Shown here piece by piece: positions 8,499-17,351 of a DNA stretch of 64,000 nt. Where the stretch lies: the NCBI RefSeq assembly GCF_002911695.1, contig NZ_PQBS01000032.1, forward strand, positions 27,362 to 91,361. The letters run 5' to 3'. Under the pieces are notes generated by a model that was not told the DNA's origin, did no database searches, and worked only from the letters and a program-made list of their open reading frames with translations. The position numbers and the translations under genes were made by a program. The stretch is from Gracilimonas amylolytica (GTDB lineage Bacteria > Bacteroidota > Rhodothermia > Balneolales > Balneolaceae). Positions within the stretch are counted from its first letter, which is position 1, and the number at the start of each line of letters is the position of its first letter.

Positions 8499-9095
8499 AT
8501 GATCGCATTTTTAAAAGGTTACATCGAAGAAAAACGAGAAGGACTTGTGATCCTTGACGTATCCGGAGTAGGCTATGAAGTTGAGATCTCATCCATCACT
8601 CAGGAGCAACTGGAAAGTGCCGGTTCAGAGGTGAAACTTCTTATCTATCACCATATCACTGACAGCGACCAGCGTTTGTTCGGTTTCTTTTCAACGGATG
8701 AAAAGGCTCTTTTTGAAAAACTGATCACCGTTAAGGGGGTTGGGCCTAAATTGGGGCTGACCATCCTATCCGGGTTACCTGCCGACCAACTGATTGGAGC
8801 GATCACCAATGCTGAAGCATCCACCCTTTCTAAAGTACCCGGCATTGGTAAGAAGACTGCGGAACGTATCATTGTTGAGTTAAAAGATAAGCTGGCAGAG
8901 TATGCCGCATCAGCAGGCGTTACGCCTACCACTTCATCTGAATCCGGCGTAATGGGCGAAGCTATCTCTGCCCTGGAAGCACTTGGATTCAAGAAGAAAG
9001 AATCTGAACAAGCGGTGTTGAAGGCTATGAAAAACTCCGGTAGTGAAGATGCCTCGGTGATCATCAAGAAAGCTTTGGCGAGTTTAAATAAGTAG
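8499..9095 (+). CDS. ruvA: Holliday junction branch migration protein RuvA
   Basis: RuvA tetramers bind four-way junctions and load the RuvB motor. The 198-residue protein has the OB-fold N-terminus (MIAFLKGYIEEKREGLVIL), two helix-hairpin-helix motifs (VKGVGPKLGLTILSG near residue 77 and VPGIGKKTAERIIVEL near 112), a flexible acidic linker around 135-150 and the RuvB-contacting domain III (EAISALEALGFKKKE). All parts are present and the length is normal. Confidence 0.96.
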   Translation: MIAFLKGYIEEKREGLVILDVSGVGYEVEISSITQEQLESAGSEVKLLIYHHITDSDQRLFGFFSTDEKALFEKLITVKGVGPKLGLTILSGLPADQLIGAITNAEASTLSKVPGIGKKTAERIIVELKDKLAEYAASAGVTPTTSSESGVMGEAISALEALGFKKKESEQAVLKAMKNSGSEDASVIIKKALASLNK

Positions 9096-9204
9096 TCCCG
9101 CCTTTAGCAGACTACTACTGTTGGTGTGAATTTATCTTTCCTTCACATCGGTACCACATATTCACATACATTTAAATTTTTCCGCCAACAAAAAAGCGCT
9201 TCCA

Positions 9205-10884
9205 ATGATAGATAATATCAAGATTGCCCAACAAGCTCCTATGAAACACATGCGCCATTTTATGGCCAAACTTGAACTGGATGAAGATAATTTTGAGTTC
9301 TATGGAAAATACACCGGCAAGATCCGGCTCAATGTTTTAGAGAAGTTTAAAGACCGACCAAATGGAAAGCTGATACTGGTGACGGCCATCACCCCTACCC
9401 CTGCCGGAGAGGGAAAGACCCTTACCTCCATCGGGTTGAGTCAGGGGCTCCAAAAATTAGGCAAGAAGCCGTTGGTTGCACTTCGGGAACCTTCATTGGG
9501 CCCGGTTTTTGGGATTAAAGGGGGAGCTGCCGGAGGGGGGTACTCTCAGGTCATACCCATGGAGCGCATTAATCTTCATTTTAATGGTGATATCCATGCT
9601 ATCGGCACGGCTCACAACCTGTTAACGGCCATGCTGGACAATCACATCTTTAAAGGCAATGAACTGGATATCGATGTCACAAGTCCGCTATGGAATCGTG
9701 CCATGGATATGAACGACCGAGCACTTCGGCAGATCGTGGTAGGTTTGGGAGGTCGTGTAAACGGAATTCCAAGAGAATCGGCCTTTATGATCACCGCTGC
9801 TTCTGAGGTGATGGCCATTCTGGCCCTGGCAACTTCAAGGAGTGACCTCAAACGTCGTCTTGGAGATATCGTGGTTGGCTACAATCGTTCAGGAGAAGCC
9901 GTAAAAGCTAAAGACCTTGGGGCTCATGAGGCTATGGCGGTAGTACTTAACGAAGCCATAATGCCAAACCTGGTGCAAACCCTCGAGCATGTACCTGCGC
10001 TGATCCACGGCGGACCTTTTGCTAATATTGCTCACGGTACCAGCAGTATCATCGCTAACAAGATCGGCTTGAAACTTGCTGATTATGTTGTGACCGAAGC
10101 CGGTTTTGGTGCCGACCTCGGGGCCGAAAAATTCTTTGATATCGTTGCAAGAACCTCGGATATCTGGCCCTCTGCTGTGGTTCTTGTTGCCACTGTTAAG
10201 GCGCTAAAATATCACGGCGGACTCACCGTGGAAGAAGCGAAGGAAAGCGGTAAGCACCTCAAGGAACTTCAAAAAGGATTAGAGAACCTGGCAGCTCATG
10301 TCAACAACATGAAAAAATTCAAAACTCCTGTTGTGGTTGGTATCAACAAATTTGTGGGTGATACCGATGAAGAGATACAGATGATCAAGGATTTCTGTGT
10401 TAAAATGGGGGTTCCATGCGAAGCTCATAACGGGTTTGAAAAAGGCGGGGAGGGCGTTACTGACCTCGCAAACGAAGTGGTTAAGCAGGCCGAAATGAAT
10501 AAGGAGCCTGAGAAAGTCACTTTATACGATACACAGGAACCCATTGAGCAGAAGATCGAAACGGTTGCACGCGAGATCTACAATGCTGATGGCGTTTACT
10601 TTGAGAAAAAAGCCCTAAAAAACTTAGCAACCTTTAAAAAACTGGGCTATAGTAAACTCCCGATCTGTATTGCCAAAACCCAATCCTCCATTTCTGATAA
10701 CCCGGCTCTAAAGGGAGCCCCAAAAAACTTCACTCTCACCGTTACGGATGTTCAGCTTTCAGCGGGCGCCGGCTTTTTGGTGATCATCTGTGGAAATATG
10801 ATGCTGATGCCCGGTTTACCTAAGGAACCTGCAGCCATCAACATGACCGTTGATGACGATGGGGTGATATCCGGATTGTTTTAA
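9205..10884 (+). CDS. fhs: Formate-tetrahydrofolate ligase
   Basis: Cytosolic ATP-dependent enzyme that makes 10-formyl-THF from formate, feeding purine and formyl-Met synthesis. It has 559 residues, typical for the bacterial enzyme. The ATP-binding loop TPTPAGEGKT lies at residues 63-72, and the signature blocks LREPSLGPVFGIKGGAAGGG and GGPFANIAHG follow. The C-terminal TLTVTDVQLSAGAGF block is intact. The preceding 109-bp gap has no obvious ZTP or folate riboswitch. The gene is single and ends in a strong bidirectional terminator. Confidence 0.96.
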   Translation: MIDNIKIAQQAPMKHMRHFMAKLELDEDNFEFYGKYTGKIRLNVLEKFKDRPNGKLILVTAITPTPAGEGKTLTSIGLSQGLQKLGKKPLVALREPSLGPVFGIKGGAAGGGYSQVIPMERINLHFNGDIHAIGTAHNLLTAMLDNHIFKGNELDIDVTSPLWNRAMDMNDRALRQIVVGLGGRVNGIPRESAFMITAASEVMAILALATSRSDLKRRLGDIVVGYNRSGEAVKAKDLGAHEAMAVVLNEAIMPNLVQTLEHVPALIHGGPFANIAHGTSSIIANKIGLKLADYVVTEAGFGADLGAEKFFDIVARTSDIWPSAVVLVATVKALKYHGGLTVEEAKESGKHLKELQKGLENLAAHVNNMKKFKTPVVVGINKFVGDTDEEIQMIKDFCVKMGVPCEAHNGFEKGGEGVTDLANEVVKQAEMNKEPEKVTLYDTQEPIEQKIETVAREIYNADGVYFEKKALKNLATFKKLGYSKLPICIAKTQSSISDNPALKGAPKNFTLTVTDVQLSAGAGFLVIICGNMMLMPGLPKEPAAINMTVDDDGVISGLF

Positions 10885-10886
10885 AC

Positions 10887-10920
10887 ACAAAAGGCTCCGT
10901 TTTTACACGGAGCCTTTTGT
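10887..10920. terminator. Bidirectional terminator after fhs
   Basis: Two perfect 14-bp arms, ACAAAAGGCTCCGT and ACGGAGCCTTTTGT, flank a 6-nt loop. A- and T-rich ends suit both fhs and the minus-strand nucleotidyltransferase that ends at 10950. Confidence 0.9.
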
Positions 10921-10949
10921 TAATTTCACGCTTCAATGTGGATCAACTC

Positions 10950-11954
10950 TTAGTCGATCTCAAGGTTACTGTGATCTCCCACATCCACCTTACCCTTAAC
11001 ATTCTTAAGGGTGGTAAATGCACCAACGGTTGAGCCTGAGATCTCGGAGGCATTGATCTCTGAATGATCCCTGATAATGGTATTCTCTATCTTGGAATCT
11101 TCGATCACCGTATCATTTTCAATACTCACTTTAGGCCCGATCGTACTGTTCTTGATCTGTACGCCTTCACCAATATATACCGGAGGTATGATCGTTGAAC
11201 CGGGATATTTATCTTCATCCACACCATCAAATTCTTTTTCCGTGATGATGCCGGTCGTTTCCAGCCATGCGGGCAGAGTTCCGCAATCCAACCATTCATC
11301 TACTGTGGCTGTTTTAAAGATCTTTCCGTCTTTGATCATCTTATCGAGGGCATCGGTCAGGAAGTACTCCCCACCAGGCCCTTTCATATCATTATCGATC
11401 ACCCATTCGATCTGTTTCTTGAAATATCCGCCGTCCTTGAAATAGTACACCCCAATAATAGCCAGGTCTGAAATAAACTCTTTAGGCTTCTCTACAAACC
11501 CGGTAATGGTATCGCCTTCATGGGTGGCCACACCAAAACGAGATGGATCTTCCACTTTTTTCAGCCAGATCACGCTGTCGGCATCACCCAGGTCGAATGC
11601 CTTGTCACTGTCAAAAATGGTGTCGGCGAACGCGATGATCACTTCCCCATCCAGATGTTCTTTTGCACAGGCAACGGCATGGGCAGTCCCAAGGGCCTCT
11701 TCCTGAACTTCAAAAATTGCTTTCGCATTATGGCGCTTGCTCATGTCACGCAGTGGCTGCTTGATATCCTCTCCGAAATCAGGCCCCAGTATATAAACGA
11801 TCTCATTGATATCGCGATCCAGTGTTCGGTTAAAGGTTTCCACAATGCGCTCAACGATCATGGTTCCCGCTACAGGAAGCAAAGGCTTTGGTACGGTATG
11901 TGAATGGGGACGAACTCTGGTACCCCGTCCGGCCATTGGGATAATTAATTTCAT
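10950..11954 (-). CDS. Sugar-nucleotide pyrophosphorylase (nucleotidyltransferase with left-handed beta-helix)
   Basis: Transfers a nucleotidyl group from an NTP to a sugar-1-phosphate. The signature KLIIPMAGRGTRVRPHSHTV with PKPLLPVAG follows the chosen ATG; a frame-open upstream extension of nine codons looks non-coding. The catalytic domain covers about residues 1-225 (ending DEWLDCGTLPAWLETT) and a short hexapeptide-repeat beta-helix covers about 250-334 (isoleucine-rich repeats with NDTVIEDSKIENTIIRDHSE). The domain order fits RmlA- or GlmU-like glucose-1-phosphate or GlcNAc-1-phosphate enzymes, not GlgC. The specific sugar and nucleotide are not readable from the sequence. Confidence 0.85.
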   Translation of the reverse strand: MKLIIPMAGRGTRVRPHSHTVPKPLLPVAGTMIVERIVETFNRTLDRDINEIVYILGPDFGEDIKQPLRDMSKRHNAKAIFEVQEEALGTAHAVACAKEHLDGEVIIAFADTIFDSDKAFDLGDADSVIWLKKVEDPSRFGVATHEGDTITGFVEKPKEFISDLAIIGVYYFKDGGYFKKQIEWVIDNDMKGPGGEYFLTDALDKMIKDGKIFKTATVDEWLDCGTLPAWLETTGIITEKEFDGVDEDKYPGSTIIPPVYIGEGVQIKNSTIGPKVSIENDTVIEDSKIENTIIRDHSEINASEISGSTVGAFTTLKNVKGKVDVGDHSNLEID

Positions 11955-12096
11955 ATATTTCTCTTCGTTTTTTTGAAACATTTACTTTGAATGCGCGGTG
12001 AATATAGCAAGCTTATAAACCGATTTCGAATATTGGTTTATTTCATAACTTGTAAGAGCATTACACGGCTATTAATCCTAAATCAACCCACATACA

Positions 12097-13788
12097 TTGA
12101 ACTGGTACTACACGACGCTTAATGTCGGCGCTATACTGATTTCCTTTATCTTTTTACGGTACACCATTTACAGAATGCGATTCTTTTTGCATACCTACCA
12201 GCAGGTTGGCTATAAAAACAACGAATTCTGGCAGTGGATGAAAGAGCACTGGGAAGAAAAGGTACTTCCTCCCTCTCTTTCCATGTCAATGATCCTTTTG
12301 TTCATTCTTGTTATAGGTGGAAACTGGGTGCTTGAATACCTCACCTACACTTCATTGACCCTGATCGTATTTGTACTCATACTTTTCTGGTTCGGGTCAG
12401 TAAAAAATTACACCTCAGAAAAGGTTAAAAAGCCCCTCGTATTTACTCCCCGGGTCTATCGGTTGTCTGTTCCCTTTGCCATTCTAACTTCCTTGTTTCC
12501 CCTTTATTCTTCATATATGGCTTTTACCGGTTTTATGCCTTTTACTGAAGAAGTGGTTCCGGCTTATTTTGCAGGTGTGCTGAATTTTGATCTCACAATT
12601 TTATTTGCCGGATGGGCTTTCGGGATAGCATTTATTCCCTTTCTAATTCTGTTTTCCGGATTATTCACCCGCCCCGTTGAAACCTATATTCAGAATGGAT
12701 TCAAAAAGCAGGCCCGTAAAAAACTCGCCTCCATGCCCGACCTTAAAGTCATAGCCATTACGGGCAGTTACGGTAAAACGAGCACCAAATTTATGATCCG
12801 CGATCTTCTTAAAGAGCGCTTCAGCGTGTGCTCTACACCGGGAAGCTACAATACCCCCATGGGAATCTGCAAAGTAATAAACAATGACCTTCAGGCCAGT
12901 CATCAGATCCTCATTCTCGAAATGGGTGCCCGCTATGAAGGCAACATTCAGGAACTTTGTGATATTGCAAAACCTGATATTTCCGTAGTTACAAATGTTG
13001 GTGTTGCCCACCTCGAAACCTTCGGGTCTCAGGATATCATTGCTCAGGAAAAGGGAACTTTGGTTGATAATCTGGGATCAGGTGATGTAGCAGTTCTTAA
13101 TGCCGATGATCCGCGGGTTTCTAAAATGGGTGCAGATCGATCCGAAATAAAACGCATTATGGTTGGACTGAAGAACGGTGAGATCCGGGCTGACGATATC
13201 CAATACAATACGTCCGGAATGACCTTTAATGTGACCCTTGACGATGAAACCGAAGCATTCCAGACAAAACTTCTTGGAGCACACAATGCTCAGAATTTAT
13301 TACTGGCCGTCGGTGTGGGGCATCATTTTGGTCTTCGATTGAAAACCATGGCCATAGCAGCCCGCAAGATCGAACCTGTTGAGCACCGGCTTGAATTGAA
13401 ACAGAATGGAGAGCTCACGATCATAGATGATGCATTCAACTCAAATCCTGTAGGCGCCAAAAATGCCGTCGAGATCTTAAGTCAATTCAACAGTGGTAAA
13501 CGCATTATCGTTACTCCGGGCATGGTCGAATTAGGTGATATCGAAGAAGATGAAAACTTTAAATTTGGACAGGCTATCGGTCAGGCCAATCTGGACCTGG
13601 TGATCCTTGTTGGAGAGCAAAGAGCCAAACCTATTCAGGAAGGTATCCGAACAGAAGATTCAGCCTCCCTGAATGTCAGAGTGGTCAACAGCTTGTTTGA
13701 GGCAAACGAACTGATCCAAAAAGTAGCGCAGGCCGGCGATGTGATCCTTTACGAAAACGACCTCCCTGATGTTTACAATGAGTCGTAA
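12097..13788 (+). CDS. Membrane-anchored Mur ligase family protein (MurF-like)
   Basis: A Mur ligase fused to an N-terminal membrane region. Hydrophobic helices lie near residues 7-22, 62-80, 83-101, 122-145 and 165-190; the ATP-binding loop ITGSYGKTST starts at residue 221, followed by the central domain (VVTNVGVAHLETFGS) and the C-terminal domain (IDDAFNSNPVGAKNAVEIL). MurF adds D-Ala-D-Ala to UDP-MurNAc-tripeptide; soluble MurF normally has a small substrate-binding N-terminal domain, which is replaced here. The start is TTG, forced because an in-frame stop lies only five codons upstream and the first ATG falls after helix 1. It may be a paralogue of the housekeeping MurF with another substrate. 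Confidence 0.8.
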   Translation: MNWYYTTLNVGAILISFIFLRYTIYRMRFFLHTYQQVGYKNNEFWQWMKEHWEEKVLPPSLSMSMILLFILVIGGNWVLEYLTYTSLTLIVFVLILFWFGSVKNYTSEKVKKPLVFTPRVYRLSVPFAILTSLFPLYSSYMAFTGFMPFTEEVVPAYFAGVLNFDLTILFAGWAFGIAFIPFLILFSGLFTRPVETYIQNGFKKQARKKLASMPDLKVIAITGSYGKTSTKFMIRDLLKERFSVCSTPGSYNTPMGICKVINNDLQASHQILILEMGARYEGNIQELCDIAKPDISVVTNVGVAHLETFGSQDIIAQEKGTLVDNLGSGDVAVLNADDPRVSKMGADRSEIKRIMVGLKNGEIRADDIQYNTSGMTFNVTLDDETEAFQTKLLGAHNAQNLLLAVGVGHHFGLRLKTMAIAARKIEPVEHRLELKQNGELTIIDDAFNSNPVGAKNAVEILSQFNSGKRIIVTPGMVELGDIEEDENFKFGQAIGQANLDLVILVGEQRAKPIQEGIRTEDSASLNVRVVNSLFEANELIQKVAQAGDVILYENDLPDVYNES

Positions 13789-13812
13789 CATTTCAATGGT
13801 TACCCCATCGAA

Positions 13813-15039
13813 TTACTCATAACGCACCGCATCGGCCGGTTGAATTTGTGAGGCCCGGTGCGCCGGATACCAGCTGGCCAGAATACTCAGCATCAAACTG
13901 ACCACCAGAATAAGCACAACGTCCAAAGGGTTGATCTGAACCGGGTATGCGTCGATGATAAATGCAGACGACAATTTTACCAATCCAAATTTCATTTGCA
14001 GCCAACTGATCAGTAATCCCAGCGAACCGCCTATACCACAGCCGATCAGCCCAATATACAATCCCTGTTTCCTGAAAATGGATTTGATCCCGGACTTACT
14101 ATACCCCATTGACATCAGGATCCCAATATCCCTTTGTTTTTGAATGACGATCATGGTCAGTGATCCGATAATGTTCAACACAGCTACGATCACGATCAGT
14201 ATGAGCACTACAAATGAGCCCCACTTTTCGAGATACATGACATCATACAACGGCTTCTGAAGGTCATACCAGGTGGAGATCTTGAATTCAGGCCCAAGTG
14301 CCCGGGTCAGTTCAGATTTTACCTCCTCAGCCATTTCATTATCCGTGAGTTTGAGGTCCAACCCGGTTATCTCATTCCTTACCTTGAACAAGCGTTTTGC
14401 CGCCTCTATATCCACAAATACTTTGGGTCCGCCGGCTATTTGCTGAAGATAATAGGCTCCTCGCAGATCAAAGCGGTAGGTCTGAGGAACTGTGATCTGG
14501 GTCAGTGCATTTTTCATACCGGCTGCGCTTAACAATGCAAGGTCATCTCCAACATTGATACGGAGCCGATTCTTCAGCTCCTCATGCACGATGATCCCGG
14601 GGGTTCTGTCACGCACGGTTACATCAAACACCCCGGTGGTGACGCTGTTTTCAATATCCACTAACTGAAAAAACACATCCCGTTCCACTCCTTTCACATC
14701 CACTACTTCGTTTTGTGCATCATCCATGGCAAGCAGGGCTTTTCCTTCTACATACGGCGAGATGATCTGCACTTCCGGGATCGATCGTATCTTATTCATC
14801 ATCTTTTCGTTTTGTGCGAAGGTAGCGGTACCAGAGGCCTCAATTCTCACATCCGGATCGTAAGAGAGAAGGAAGTTTTTTATCACATCAAAAAAACCAT
14901 TGAAAACAGACAAAACGACGATCAGTAAAGCTGTACCGATGGTTATACCTGTAATGCTGATAAATGTGAGAGTTGAGATCAGCGATATATGTTTACGTGA
15001 GAACAGATACCGCCTTGCAATAAATCCGGAGTTTTTCAT
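13813..15039 (-). CDS. Lipoprotein-releasing ABC transporter permease (LolC/LolE family)
   Basis: Inner-membrane subunit of a Lol-type exporter that frees mature lipoproteins for transfer to the outer membrane. The chosen ATG gives MKNSGFIARRYLFSRKHI; seven further in-frame codons upstream look like leader. One transmembrane helix near residues 20-48 is followed by a large periplasmic domain (about 50-260) and three C-terminal helices with the FtsX pattern (IVIQKQRDIGILMSMGYSKS). The C-terminal PAHRASQIQPADAVRYE is characteristic. No ATPase subunit is adjacent. LolC and LolE cannot be told apart here; the protein may be a single LolF-like permease. Confidence 0.88.
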   Translation of the reverse strand: MKNSGFIARRYLFSRKHISLISTLTFISITGITIGTALLIVVLSVFNGFFDVIKNFLLSYDPDVRIEASGTATFAQNEKMMNKIRSIPEVQIISPYVEGKALLAMDDAQNEVVDVKGVERDVFFQLVDIENSVTTGVFDVTVRDRTPGIIVHEELKNRLRINVGDDLALLSAAGMKNALTQITVPQTYRFDLRGAYYLQQIAGGPKVFVDIEAAKRLFKVRNEITGLDLKLTDNEMAEEVKSELTRALGPEFKISTWYDLQKPLYDVMYLEKWGSFVVLILIVIVAVLNIIGSLTMIVIQKQRDIGILMSMGYSKSGIKSIFRKQGLYIGLIGCGIGGSLGLLISWLQMKFGLVKLSSAFIIDAYPVQINPLDVVLILVVSLMLSILASWYPAHRASQIQPADAVRYE

Positions 15040-15142
15040 AACTGCAAAATATAGAAACAAGCAATTGAAAGCACTTTAAATGGGCTCATACATTTGATAA
15101 ACTTTTAGTATCTTTTATGCCCTTTCGAACCTAATAACGGTG

Positions 15143-17344
15143 ATGAGTTCAACACTTACAAAAGAAATTATTTCTACCATATCAGACGGCTCTCATGGTG
15201 ATCCATTCTCAGTTTTAGGATTGCATGAAGTTGAGATCGAAGGCAAAACCAAACTCGTGCTTCGCACATTCCGGCCCGAGGCCAAATCCGTAACTGTTCT
15301 CATAGATAAAAAATCTTACGACCTTGACCGAATCTCTGATGAGGGACTGTTTGAACGGGTGTTCACGAGAAGGAAGAACCGGTTCAATTATGAACTTAAG
15401 GTCCAGCCTCATAACGGAAAGACCTTTACCATCAGCGATGCTTATCAGTTCGACTCTCTGATCAGTGATTTTGACCTTCAGCTTTGGGGAGAAGGAAATC
15501 ACAATCAGGCTTATGAATTTATGGGAGCTCACCCTCGTGAAATTGATGGGGTGAAAGGAACCCATTTTGTTGTTACTGCCCCCAGTGCAACGCGCGTAAG
15601 TGTGATAGGGGAATTCAACAGCTGGGATGGACGTGTGCACCGCATGCGAAAATTCCACGATCAGGGGATCTGGGAGATCTTTATCCCACATGTACAAGCC
15701 GGCGACTACTACAAATTTGAAATTAAAAGCCCCGTTCAGGATCCTCCCCTCAAGAAAGCCGATCCCTTTGCCTTTTATTCAGAACTCAGGCCGGGTACAG
15801 CCTCCATTGTTTCGGAAGTGGATAATTACGAGTGGAATGACGATGAATGGATAGAGTCAAGACCGGACAGGCAAGCGCTTGATCAACCAATTTCGATTTA
15901 CGAAATGCACCTTGGCTCTTGGAAACGAAAGGTTGGGGAAGACCCCGGTTTTCTAAACTACAGAGAAACTGCCGATCAGCTGGTTCCCTACCTGAAAGAA
16001 CTTGGGTACACCCATGTTGAGCTGATGCCGGTGGCCGAACATCCGTATGATCCATCCTGGGGATATCAGATCACAGGATATTTTGCTCCAACAAGCCGGT
16101 TTGGCACTCCAGAAGACTTTATGTATTTCGTGGATAAATGTCATCAGGAAGGCATTGGTGTGATCGTAGATTGGGTGCCTGCTCACTTTGCCAAAGATGA
16201 CCACGGACTTCGCCGATTTGACGGCACCGGACTTTTTGAGCATGACGATCCCCGTAAAGGATTGCATAAAGATTGGGGAACCTGCATCTTTAATTATGGA
16301 CGCACGGAGGTTCAAAACTTTCTCATTTCTAACGCGGTGTATTGGTGCGATAAATTTCACATCGACGGCCTGAGGGTAGATGCTGTAGCCTCTATGCTTT
16401 ACCTGGATTATTCCAAGAACGAAGGGGAATGGGTCCCTAACAAATACGGCGGCAGAGAAAATATTGAGGCCATCGACTTTTTAAGGAAATTCAACGATAC
16501 AGTTCACCACCATTTCCCCGGCGTGATCACTTTTGCTGAGGAATCCACTTCATGGGGTGGGGTTTCACGCCCTACTGAAACCGGTGGACTTGGCTTCGAT
16601 TTCAAATGGAATATGGGTTGGATGAATGACACCCTGACCTACATTGAAAAGGATCCGATCTTCAGAAAATATCATCAGGATCAACTGACCTTTTCTCTGA
16701 TCTATGCCTTTTCAGAACACTTCACATTGCCTTTTTCGCATGATGAAGTCGTACATATGAAGCAATCCATGCTGTCTAAAATGCCTGGTGATGATTGGCA
16801 GAAATTTGCTAACCTGCGGCTGCTTTATACCTATATGTATGCCCATCCCGGCAAGAACCTGCTTTTCATGGGGTGTGAATTTGGACAGTGGTCTGAATGG
16901 AGTGAGTCCCGGTCTCTCGATTGGCATCTGCTGGAATGGGAGAAGCACAAGGGATTACAACTCCTGGTTAAAGATCTTAACAAATTAAATACAGAAGAAA
17001 AGCCACTTCACGAACTCGATTTTGACTGGAGGGGATTTGAATGGGTTGACGTGAGTGATGCAGACAACAGTATTATTTCATTTATACGCCGTGCAGAAGA
17101 CCCTGATGATTTTCTTGTCATCATTCTGAATTTCACCCCAACAGTGCACTACGGTTATAAGGTAGGCGTACCCCATGCCGGAGAATATGAAGTGCTCATG
17201 AACAGTGACTCAGAATATTACGGTGGCAGCAACGCCGGTGATAATAACATTCATGGTGAATGGGGAGAGTGGCATGGACAAAAAGCAAACATTTCAATTA
17301 CAATACCACCTCTCGCAGGTGTAATTTTAAAACCTAAGAGTTAG
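15143..17344 (+). CDS. glgB: 1,4-alpha-glucan branching enzyme
   Basis: GlgB creates alpha-1,6 branches in glycogen. The 733-residue protein has the N1 and CBM48 domains followed by a GH13 barrel. Catalytic residues are D413 in GLRVDAVASMLYLDYS, E466 in TFAEESTSW and an aspartate in FSHDEVVH, all shifted by about eight from the E. coli D405, E458 and D526. I take the ATG at 15143; a GTG immediately before it is less likely. malQ starts 7 bp after the stop, so the two form an operon for glycogen building and reshuffling. Confidence 0.96.
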   Translation: MSSTLTKEIISTISDGSHGDPFSVLGLHEVEIEGKTKLVLRTFRPEAKSVTVLIDKKSYDLDRISDEGLFERVFTRRKNRFNYELKVQPHNGKTFTISDAYQFDSLISDFDLQLWGEGNHNQAYEFMGAHPREIDGVKGTHFVVTAPSATRVSVIGEFNSWDGRVHRMRKFHDQGIWEIFIPHVQAGDYYKFEIKSPVQDPPLKKADPFAFYSELRPGTASIVSEVDNYEWNDDEWIESRPDRQALDQPISIYEMHLGSWKRKVGEDPGFLNYRETADQLVPYLKELGYTHVELMPVAEHPYDPSWGYQITGYFAPTSRFGTPEDFMYFVDKCHQEGIGVIVDWVPAHFAKDDHGLRRFDGTGLFEHDDPRKGLHKDWGTCIFNYGRTEVQNFLISNAVYWCDKFHIDGLRVDAVASMLYLDYSKNEGEWVPNKYGGRENIEAIDFLRKFNDTVHHHFPGVITFAEESTSWGGVSRPTETGGLGFDFKWNMGWMNDTLTYIEKDPIFRKYHQDQLTFSLIYAFSEHFTLPFSHDEVVHMKQSMLSKMPGDDWQKFANLRLLYTYMYAHPGKNLLFMGCEFGQWSEWSESRSLDWHLLEWEKHKGLQLLVKDLNKLNTEEKPLHELDFDWRGFEWVDVSDADNSIISFIRRAEDPDDFLVIILNFTPTVHYGYKVGVPHAGEYEVLMNSDSEYYGGSNAGDNNIHGEWGEWHGQKANISITIPPLAGVILKPKS

Positions 17345-17351
17345 ATATTTC

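Noticed and set aside
9096..9204. Riboswitch (ZTP or folate) upstream of fhs
   Set aside because: I found none of the conserved motifs; the gap holds only a short GTGAA/TTCAC inverted repeat.
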